Assembly (NCBI GenBank): GCA_022842205.1
Contig: JALHQA010000009.1
Coordinates: forward strand, 1 to 64,000
Direction of reading: 5' to 3'
Length of the DNA: 64,000 nucleotides
Source: Hyphomicrobiales bacterium
GTDB taxonomy: Bacteria; Pseudomonadota; Alphaproteobacteria; Rhizobiales; Methylopilaceae
The notes below the pieces were generated by a model, which did no database searches, had not been told where the DNA came from, and was given only the letters and a program-made list of their open reading frames with translations. Within the stretch, counting starts at the first letter, position 1. Each line of letters begins with the position of its first letter. Of this stretch, positions 58,701 to 64,000 are shown piece by piece. Both the position numbers and the translations under genes were made by a program.

Positions 58701-59151
58701 TGGCCTCGTTCAGCGGCCCGCCGGGGCCGCCGGTAAGACAGATGAGGCCCTCGGCGTGAGCCGCGATCGCCGCGAAGCTGACAAACGGGTCGGACGGATC
58801 GTTTTCAAGGAAGCCGGCCGAGGTGAGCGCCAGAAGATTGGTGTAGCCCTGCTCCGAACGCGCCAGCAGAACCACCCTCGGCCGCTTGACCGAGCCCGGG
58901 CGGGCGCCCGGCGCCGACTCGCGATCGGCAAAATCGACGGCGATGGTGGCGCCGACGATGGGCTGCAGACCGCTCTCCGCGAACTTCTCCGAAAACTCCA
59001 GCGCACCGAACAGATTGCTGGTGTCGGTCAGAGCCAACGCGGGCTGCTTGTCGGCCTTCGCAAGGTCCGCGAGCTTCTTGATCGGCAGTGCGCCCTCAAG
59101 CAGCGAGAAAGCCGAATGGACATGCAGATGAACGAAACCGACATCCTGCAT
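55741..59151 (-). CDS. dnaE: DNA polymerase III alpha subunit
   Basis: Replicative polymerase. The 1136-residue protein has an N-terminal PHP domain (VHLHVHSAFSLLEGALPIKK), palm-domain catalytic Asp motif PDFDIDFCQDRREEVIRYVQ, GRGSGAGSLVAWSL, YQEQVMQIAQVLAGYSLGQAD, a helix-hairpin-helix region (IRYALAAVKGVGAQAAAAIV) and a C-terminal OB fold (GRLAATVLSRQEKRTKSGNR). It begins 22 bases after a 36-residue peptide gene that has an SOS box, so it may be partly damage-inducible. Confidence 0.98.
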   Translation of the reverse strand: MQDVGFVHLHVHSAFSLLEGALPIKKLADLAKADKQPALALTDTSNLFGALEFSEKFAESGLQPIVGATIAVDFADRESAPGARPGSVKRPRVVLLARSEQGYTNLLALTSAGFLENDPSDPFVSFAAIAAHAEGLICLTGGPGGPLNEAIADARDDLAAGRLQRLKDVFGDRLYVELQRHGLDSERYAEKRLVALAYEHALPLVATNECYFATPADYEAHDALLAIAEGRFVSDGDRRQVTPEHYFKSRADMIALFRDLPEAIENTVEIARRCAFRPQSTKPMLPRFTQDGDEAAELRRQAEAGLKARLSVHGRAEGFTEQDYAARLDFELNVIESMKFPGYFLIVADFIKWAKVQGIPVGPGRGSGAGSLVAWSLTITDLDPMRFGLLFERFLNPDRVSMPDFDIDFCQDRREEVIRYVQEKYGFNRVAQIITFGTLQARGVMRDVGRVLEMPYGQVDKLCKLVPQNPANPVTLAQAIKDEPKFAAEREADPRVGRMIDIALKLEGLYRHASTHAAGIVIGDRPLAEFTPLYRDPRSDMPVTQFNMKWVEQAGLVKFDFLGLKTLTTIEKTVAHLKARNIALDISTIPLDDAKAYMLMAKGETVGVFQVESAGMRRALLEMKPDRFEDIVALVALYRPGPMANIPTYCARKQGREEPDYPHPKIKSILEETYGVIIYQEQVMQIAQVLAGYSLGQADLLRRAMGKKIRKEMDAQRTIFVQGATEREVKKGEADSIFDLLQKFADYGFNKSHAAAYALVAYHTAYLKANYPVEFMAASMTLDMGSTDKLAEFRTECERLGIRVEPPSINRSGVEFAVHEGAIRYALAAVKGVGAQAAAAIVAMRGDRPFKDLSDFARRLDPKQVNKRTLESLAQAGAFDELEPNRAAVVASLEEILAIASNAQEDAASGQGGLFANTGPAPLRARNVQAWLPGDRLTKEYEAIGFFLTGHPLDAYAPLLARMKISRWTDFAAAVRQGATAGRLAATVLSRQEKRTKSGNRMGIVKLSDPSGHYEAIMFSEGLSEYRDLLEPNTSVVVSLQASVDGDEVRARIVAVERLEDAAAKLAQSLQIFLRDAAPVEHLAAQLQRGEGEVNLVLMVDGATEVDIRLPGRYRVSPQIAAALKAVPGVVEVVSE

Positions 59152-59173
59152 GACCTCGTATACCTCCGGCCGG

Positions 59174-59284
59174 TCAAACCACCGGCAGTACGTCGGCCCA
59201 CATCAGGACCATGGCGATAAAGATTGCGACCGCGCCGAACTCAGCGACGTCTTCAAGAAACCGGCTGAACTTCCGAATGGCCAT
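59174..59284 (-). CDS. 36-residue SOS-controlled membrane peptide (SidA-like candidate)
   Basis: ATG at 59284, GGGAGG five bases upstream, TGA at 59176-59174. The peptide begins MAIRKFSRFLEDVAEFG (basic, amphipathic) and continues into a single hydrophobic helix ending ADVLPVV. An exact SOS box lies 32 bases before the ATG. Size, topology and control match SOS-induced membrane peptides; Caulobacter SidA (29 residues, inhibits the divisome at FtsW) is the closest precedent in this class of bacteria, though I cannot align the sequences. Expression, strong ribosome site and dnaE linkage make it a likely real gene. Confidence 0.72.
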   Translation of the reverse strand: MAIRKFSRFLEDVAEFGAVAIFIAMVLMWADVLPVV

Positions 59285-59316
59285 ACGCGCCTCCCGTTTT
59301 CCACTAGCCCTAATGT

Positions 59317-59331
59317 GTTCTTGTTTTGTTC
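59317..59331 (-). promoter_or_regulatory. SOS box upstream of the 36-residue peptide and dnaE
   Basis: GTTC-TTGTTTT-GTTC, exact match to the alphaproteobacterial LexA site and the same form as the boxes at ssb/uvrA and lexA. A minus-strand TTGACA at 59351-59346 could be the -35; the -10 would fall in the box, so LexA would block the promoter. No clear -10 hexamer was found. Confidence 0.85.
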
Positions 59332-59385
59332 TTTTTCAGTCAGTATGTCAAGCACGTTTTCAGCGGACGCCGCAAGCCATTGGCT

Positions 59386-59625
59386 TTACTTTATTTTTGG
59401 CGATTCAGGCCGCATCCGGGTCACTTTGTAGGCGTTCCCGGACGCGTCATAGGTCGTCCACTCGCCCACCTGTTCGCCGTTGTCGAAATGGCCGGAGCGC
59501 AGGCGCGTCCCATCCTTGCGGAAGAACTCCCAGTAGCCGGTCTGGACCTCGCCGGTCATCTCCCCGCGCGCCCATAGAGACCCATCCGTGTGGCGTTTCT
59601 CGAACGGCACCGGACGTGCACTCAT
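59386..59625 (-). CDS. MORN-repeat (YwqK-like) small protein
   Basis: A 79-residue protein made of MORN-variant strands: DGSLWARGEMTGEVQTGYWE, FFRKDGTRLRSGHFDNGEQV, GEWTTYDASGNAYK. These YwqK-type repeats form beta-hairpin stacks; some occur in toxin-antitoxin or adaptor proteins. No signal peptide, so cytoplasmic. It starts three bases after the lolD stop, at the end of the proS-lolCD operon. Role unknown. Confidence 0.75.
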   Translation of the reverse strand: MSARPVPFEKRHTDGSLWARGEMTGEVQTGYWEFFRKDGTRLRSGHFDNGEQVGEWTTYDASGNAYKVTRMRPESPKIK

Positions 59626-59628
59626 GGA

Positions 59629-60303
59629 CTAGACCTCGACGGCCAATCCGTCGCGGAGCGTGATGCGGCGATCCATACGCGCGGCAAGTTCGAGATTGTG
59701 GGTCGCCACAAGCGCGGCAAGGCCGGTTGCCTTGATGAGTTTGAAGAGGCTGTCGAACACCTCTTCCGCCGTGACGATGTCGAGATTGCCGGTCGGCTCG
59801 TCCGCGAACAGAACACGCGGCGCATTGGCCACGGCGCGGGCGATGGCGACACGCTGCTGCTCACCGCCCGACAGTTCGGACGGGCGATGCTCCGCGCGCT
59901 GCGGCAGGCCGAGCCAGGCCAGCAGTTCCTGCGCCCGCTTCTTCGCCTCGCGCTTGTCGAGCCCGCCGACGAGTTGCGGCAGCATCACGTTCTCAAGCGC
60001 CGAGAATTCCGGCAGCAGATGATGGAACTGATAGACGAAGCCGAGTTCCGCGCGGCGGATGCGCGTGCGTTCCGCGTCCGACAGGCCAGATGTGGCGCGG
60101 CCACCGATGATGACCTCGCCGCCGTCGGGATGTTCGAGCAGACCGGCGATGTGCAGCAGCGTGGATTTGCCGGCGCCCGACGGCGCCACAAGCGCGACCG
60201 CCTCGCCCGGATTAAGCGTGAAGTCGACGCCGCGCAGGATTTCGAGCGTTGTGTCGCCCTGCTTGTAGCGACGGTGGATGGCTTCCAGTCTCAGGCTTTC
60301 CAT
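59629..60303 (-). CDS. lolD: Lipoprotein-releasing system ATPase LolD
   Basis: ATPase of the LolCDE complex that releases outer-membrane lipoproteins. The 224-residue ABC protein has Walker [14 protein letters not shown]-loop [20 protein letters not shown] with the LolD-specific FHHLLPEF, signature [17 protein letters not shown], Walker [13 protein letters not shown] and H-loop VATHN. Ten bases after lolC. Confidence 0.96.
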   Translation of the reverse strand: MESLRLEAIHRRYKQGDTTLEILRGVDFTLNPGEAVALVAPSGAGKSTLLHIAGLLEHPDGGEVIIGGRATSGLSDAERTRIRRAELGFVYQFHHLLPEFSALENVMLPQLVGGLDKREAKKRAQELLAWLGLPQRAEHRPSELSGGEQQRVAIARAVANAPRVLFADEPTGNLDIVTAEEVFDSLFKLIKATGLAALVATHNLELAARMDRRITLRDGLAVEV

Positions 60304-60313
60304 CTCGCGCGCC

Positions 60314-61624
60314 TCACTCGTATCGCAGCGCTTCGACGGGATCGAGCCGCGAGGCGCGCCACGCCGGATAGATGGTCGCGAGCAGCGACAGCAGCAACGC
60401 CATCGTCACGACGGCGGCCGTCTCGCCCCAGTTCACGATCGCCGGAAGCCGCGAGAGGAAATAGAGCTCCGGCGAGAACAACTCGGTCGAGGTCAGCCAG
60501 GAAATGAACTGGCGAATTTCCTCAATGTAATGACAGACGAGAAGTCCGAGCAAAACGCCAAACAGCGTTCCGATAAAGCCGATCGATGCACCCACGATGA
60601 CGAAGATGCGCATGACGGCGCCGCTTGTCGCGCCCATGGTACGGAGGATGGCGATCGCCTGCCCCTTCTCCTTAACCAGCATTATGAGGCTCGAAATGAT
60701 GTTCAGATCCGCGATCAGAACGATGAGGATGAGGATCAGGAACATCACGTTGCGCTCGACCTCCAGCGCGGAGAAGAACGTCGTGTTGCGCTGCCGCCAA
60801 TCGACCAGCATGACCTGGCGCTCCGCCGCATCCGCGATCGGCTGGCGCATGGCGTCGGCATTGTCGGGATCGTCGATGAACACCTCGATGGCCGACACGT
60901 TACCGTCGCGGTTGAAATAGGCCTGCGCTTCCTCGAGCGGCAGGAACACAAAGACGGCGTCGTATTCCGACATGCCGACTTCGAATATGCCGCGCACGGG
61001 ATAGCCCTTGATGCGCGGCGTCGTGCCCATCGGCGTGATCGCGCCGCGGGGCGATACCAGCGTAAGTATGTCGCCGACGCGAAGGCCGAGCTGTTCGGCC
61101 AGACGGCGGCCGATAACGACACCCTGATTGGAGTCGAAGCCTTCGAGCGTGCCGTCCTTGACGTTCTTTCCGATCAGGCCGGACGTCTTGATGTCGCTCT
61201 CGCGCATGCCGCGCACGAGAACGCCGCCCGCATTTACAGGACTTGACGCGAGCGCCTGTCCTTCGACGAGCGGCGCCGCAAGGCGCACGCCCGGCACCTT
61301 GTTGATGCGCGCCGTAATCGCATCATAGTCCGTGAGTTCGGAGCCGATCGGCTGAACGACGATGTGGCCGTTGACGCCGAGGATCTTGGTCAGAAGTTCC
61401 TGCCGGAAGCCGTTCATCACCGCCATGACGATGATGAGAACGGCAACACCGAGCATGACGCCCAGGAAGGAAAAACCGGCGCTGACCGAAATGAAACCCT
61501 CGCGGCGGCGAGCGCGCAGATAGCGGCCCGCGATGAGCCATTCGAACGGCGCAAACGGCGCGGTGCCGCGCGCGGCCGGCGAAGCCTCCTGTTCCGTTTT
61601 CGCGTCGGCCGTGGTGTCGCTCAT
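60314..61624 (-). CDS. lolC: Lipoprotein-releasing system permease LolC/E
   Basis: A 436-residue permease with the LolC/E topology: first helix after [20 protein letters not shown], a large periplasmic domain (about 70-290), then three helices ending [18 protein letters not shown], the FtsX-type C-terminal motif. One permease gene serves as LolC and LolE (LolF-type) in this group, since only one is present here. ATG overlaps the proS stop (ATGA). Confidence 0.94.
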   Translation of the reverse strand: MSDTTADAKTEQEASPAARGTAPFAPFEWLIAGRYLRARRREGFISVSAGFSFLGVMLGVAVLIIVMAVMNGFRQELLTKILGVNGHIVVQPIGSELTDYDAITARINKVPGVRLAAPLVEGQALASSPVNAGGVLVRGMRESDIKTSGLIGKNVKDGTLEGFDSNQGVVIGRRLAEQLGLRVGDILTLVSPRGAITPMGTTPRIKGYPVRGIFEVGMSEYDAVFVFLPLEEAQAYFNRDGNVSAIEVFIDDPDNADAMRQPIADAAERQVMLVDWRQRNTTFFSALEVERNVMFLILILIVLIADLNIISSLIMLVKEKGQAIAILRTMGATSGAVMRIFVIVGASIGFIGTLFGVLLGLLVCHYIEEIRQFISWLTSTELFSPELYFLSRLPAIVNWGETAAVVTMALLLSLLATIYPAWRASRLDPVEALRYE

Positions 61625-62943
61625 CCGGTCAGCCGTGCCAGCGCCGACTCGGGCGACAGCGAATGACGCTCGCCGGTCTTGCGGTTCTTGAGTTCCACCT
61701 CGCCGGCGGCGATGCCCTTCGGCCCGGCAACGACCTGCCAAGGCAGGCCGATCAGATCGAGCGTCGCGAATTTCGCGCCCGGCCGCTCCGCCGTGTCGTC
61801 ATAGAGAACGTCGATGCCGGCATTGCGGAGACCGCTGTACAGACCGTCGCACGCGGCGTCCACCGCCGCATCGCCCGGCTTGAGATTGGCAAGACCGACA
61901 TGGAACGGCGCGACCGCTTCCGGCCAGACAATGCCATTCTCGTCGTGGCTCGCCTCGATGATCGCGGCGACGAGACGGGACGGCCCGATGCCGTAGGAAC
62001 CCATGTGCACGGGCACCTCCTTGCCGTCGGAGCCGGCAACGACGGCTTTCAACGGTTCGGAATATTTGGTTCCGAAATAGAAGATGTGCCCGACCTCGAT
62101 ACCGCGCGCCGAAAGCTGCTTGTCCTTCGGCGCCTGTGTGAAGGCCGCCTCGTCGTGCTTTTCGGAGGTTGCGGCGTACAGGCTCGTCCAGTCGTCGACG
62201 ACGGACTGCAGCCCGGCGCGGTTGTCGAACGGCGCGTCCTCTCCTGGGATCGCCTTGTTCAGATAGTCCGCGTGACAGAACACCTCGCTCTCGCCGGTAT
62301 CGGCCAGAATGATGAATTCATGGCTGAGATTGCCGCCGATCGGGCCGGTGTCCGCGACCATCGGAATCGCGCGCAGGCCCAGCCGCGCGAACGTGCGCAG
62401 ATAGGCGACGAACATCTTGTTGTAGGAATGGACCGCGCCCGCCTGATCGACGTCGAACGAATAGGCGTCCTTCATCAGAAATTCGCGCGAACGCATCACG
62501 CCAAAGCGCGGACGCACCTCGTCGCGGAACTTCCACTGGATGTGATAGAGATTGAGCGGCAGATCGCGGTACGACCGTACATAACCGCGGAAAATCTCCG
62601 TGATCATTTCCTCATTGGTCGGGCCGTACAGCATGTCGCGCTCGTGCCGGTCCTTAATCCGCAGCATCTCCTTGCCATAGTCGTCGTAACGGCCCGATTC
62701 GCGCCACAGGTCCGCTGACTGAATTGTCGGCATCAGCAATTCGATGGCGCCGGAACGGTTCTGCTCCTCGCGGACAATGTTGCAGACTTTGTCCAGCACG
62801 CGCTTGCCGAGCGGCAGCCAGGCATAGATGCCGGCCGACTCCTGCCGCAGCATGCCGGCTCGCAGCATCAGCCGGTGCGAGACGATTTCCGCCTCCTTGG
62901 GATTTTCCTTGAGGATCGGCAAAAAATAGCGGGATAGACGCAT
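61621..62943 (-). CDS. proS: Prolyl-tRNA synthetase (short, editing-domain-less type)
   Basis: A 440-residue class II synthetase with motif 1 region [23 protein letters not shown], motif 2 [21 protein letters not shown] and motif 3 [20 protein letters not shown], then an anticodon-binding domain. The 180-residue editing insertion of the E. coli enzyme is absent, the usual alphaproteobacterial form; a separate YbaK-type editor would be expected elsewhere. ATG at 62943 begins [18 protein letters not shown]. Confidence 0.97.
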   Translation of the reverse strand: MRLSRYFLPILKENPKEAEIVSHRLMLRAGMLRQESAGIYAWLPLGKRVLDKVCNIVREEQNRSGAIELLMPTIQSADLWRESGRYDDYGKEMLRIKDRHERDMLYGPTNEEMITEIFRGYVRSYRDLPLNLYHIQWKFRDEVRPRFGVMRSREFLMKDAYSFDVDQAGAVHSYNKMFVAYLRTFARLGLRAIPMVADTGPIGGNLSHEFIILADTGESEVFCHADYLNKAIPGEDAPFDNRAGLQSVVDDWTSLYAATSEKHDEAAFTQAPKDKQLSARGIEVGHIFYFGTKYSEPLKAVVAGSDGKEVPVHMGSYGIGPSRLVAAIIEASHDENGIVWPEAVAPFHVGLANLKPGDAAVDAACDGLYSGLRNAGIDVLYDDTAERPGAKFATLDLIGLPWQVVAGPKGIAAGEVELKNRKTGERHSLSPESALARLTG

Positions 62944-63095
62944 GACGGCCCGGCTGCGCGCGTGGAGGGAAAAATGCCGGACGACGAAAGCCGATGGCCC
63001 CCTAAAACACAAGACCGCACCTTAGCGGTCCACGGCGAGCTTCCCCTTGAACGGCTTGCACGCCCCACACGCATCCGATATCGCCGTCACGCGAC

Positions 63096-63878
63096 ATGAG
63101 AACGCTGATCTTCCAATCCCATGCACCTAGGCCGCCCTATTGGATCGAGCGGTGCACCGCGACTGTCCGGGACTGGACCGCCGCGAAGGGCTACGACTAT
63201 CGGCTGATCGGAGACGAATTGTTCGACGGCACGCCGCCGGACATCGCGCGCAAAGCCCCTTCCGTGCTGCCACTGACGGATCTCGGCCGCCTGCTCTGGA
63301 CGCGGCGCTACCTTGAGGAAGGGTATGAGCGGGTCGCCTGGATCGATTCCGACGTCGTCGTCTTCGACCCCGAAAATTTTTCTATCGACAGCGACAGCAA
63401 GCACCTCGTCTGCCGCGAGGTGATGGCAAAGCTCGACGCCGGCAAACTCGTCACGAGGACGGCCGTCAATCCGACGATCACGGTGTTTCAGAACGGCTCG
63501 CCGCTGCTCGAAAAGTGGATCGACAAGGCGCTTAAGCTGGGCCAGCAGGCCAAGACCCTGACGCCGACCGCGTTCGGCCGTGATTTGCTCGACTCATTTA
63601 CCGGCCGCGAGTTTCCCGCGATCAAGAATGTCGGGCATTTCAGCATCACGATTCTATACGAGATCGCCGGCGAGCCCCTGCCGATCGGGCTGCCGGGCGA
63701 ACGGGTCGCCCCGATGATGCGGGCGGCGGGTATTCCCTTCGCCGCAGCGAACCTGTGCGGCCATCACAAGACTTCGCCCGCGCTTTATCTGAAAGTGGTC
63801 GAGCGGCTCATCGAAACCGGCGGCGGAATCGTCAATGACCGGCTCCGGGAGGAGCCTGCTCAGTCCAGGTCGAACTGA
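63096..63878 (+). CDS. Glycosyltransferase-like protein with DxD motif
   Basis: A 260-residue cytosolic protein with a GT-A-type N-terminal fold. ERVAWIDSDVVVFDPENFSI carries an Asp84-Ser85-Asp86 metal-binding DxD motif, preceded by the nucleotide-binding strand RTLIFQSHAPRPPYW. The length and the DSD context resemble small family 8/32-like transferases, but I cannot assign donor or acceptor. It follows proS divergently and overlaps the next gene's end by 19 bases. Confidence 0.6.
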   Translation: MRTLIFQSHAPRPPYWIERCTATVRDWTAAKGYDYRLIGDELFDGTPPDIARKAPSVLPLTDLGRLLWTRRYLEEGYERVAWIDSDVVVFDPENFSIDSDSKHLVCREVMAKLDAGKLVTRTAVNPTITVFQNGSPLLEKWIDKALKLGQQAKTLTPTAFGRDLLDSFTGREFPAIKNVGHFSITILYEIAGEPLPIGLPGERVAPMMRAAGIPFAAANLCGHHKTSPALYLKVVERLIETGGGIVNDRLREEPAQSRSN

Positions 63879-64000
63879 ATCGATTCGAAGCTCTGCAGTT
63901 TCGGGAATTTCACGCCCGCGTGCAGGCCGTCCTGCCACGCCAGTTCGCAGACCCGGCGGACCACGATGTTTCCCGAAAGATCGAGCACAAACCGTTTGGG
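63860..64000 (-). CDS. PilZ-domain-like protein, C-terminal fragment cut by right edge
   Basis: Leftward frame entering from the right edge and ending at TGA 63862-63860; 46 residues visible. RFVLDLSGNIVVRRVCELAW and then QDGLHAGVKFPKL resemble the last strands of a PilZ (cyclic-di-GMP receptor) domain. The conserved RxxxR and D/NxSxxG motifs would lie beyond the window, so binding cannot be judged. Confidence 0.55.
   Translation of the reverse strand, partial: PKRFVLDLSGNIVVRRVCELAWQDGLHAGVKFPKLQSFESIQFDLD

Overview
The window is a 64 kb piece of a GC-rich alphaproteobacterial chromosome. Four things point to Alphaproteobacteria: the gene order rpsB-tsf-pyrH-frr-uppS-cdsA-dxr-rseP-bamA-lpxD-fabZ-lpxA-lpxI-lpxB next to gltA, gltX, comEC and lexA; SOS boxes of the form GTTC-N7-GTTC; sigma-EcfG-type promoters (GGAAC-N16-CGTT); and a short ProS without the editing insertion. 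I cannot name the order or genus. I saw no rRNA, tRNA, CRISPR array, insertion sequence or replication origin.

Layout. 1-7.8 kb: an MFS transporter cut by the left edge, guaB with MAPEG, DoxX and rsmB, a divergent Aat-like protein, and guaA. 7.8-19.9 kb: mixed metabolism and regulation (DUF899 protein with a twin operator, SAM methyltransferase and GlxA-type regulator, ArsC-like reductase, EamA transporter, CheY-like regulator, PHA-system protein, cspA/DUF192 pair, sirtuin, gloA, sulfurtransferase, AI-2E family permease, cystathionine beta-lyase, MarC). 20-21.5 kb: three small secreted proteins under EcfG-like promoters. 21.7-25.3 kb: ssb and uvrA, divergent around an SOS box. 25.4-31.2 kb: a membrane protein, a flavoprotein, then an accessory patch. 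The patch holds a radical SAM gene with a short upstream frame, a 30-residue membrane peptide with its own terminator, and a glutathione S-transferase gene broken in two by about 1.9 kb carrying a methyltransferase and a polysaccharide deacetylase. 31.2-36.6 kb: trmFO, a TSUP permease, autoregulated lexA, comEC. 36.7-54.2 kb: gltX, gltA, then the long leftward envelope and translation cluster. 54.5-64 kb: TerC-family protein, dnaE, lolDC, proS, a GT-A-like protein and a PilZ-like fragment.

How it fits together. The leftward block makes the outer membrane: lipid A (LpxA, I, B, D), fatty acids (FabZ), isoprenoid carrier (Dxr, UppS), phospholipid (CdsA), beta-barrel assembly (BamA), site-2 protease (RseP) and lipoprotein export (LolCD). 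lexA, ssb/uvrA and the dnaE operon share SOS boxes, so the window holds a small DNA-damage regulon together with its repressor.

The observation I rate highest is a 36-codon, single-helix membrane peptide at 59174-59284. It has a canonical SOS box 32 bases upstream, a strong ribosome-binding site, and lies directly before dnaE. This resembles SOS-induced division inhibitors such as Caulobacter SidA and would be missed by ordinary gene calling.
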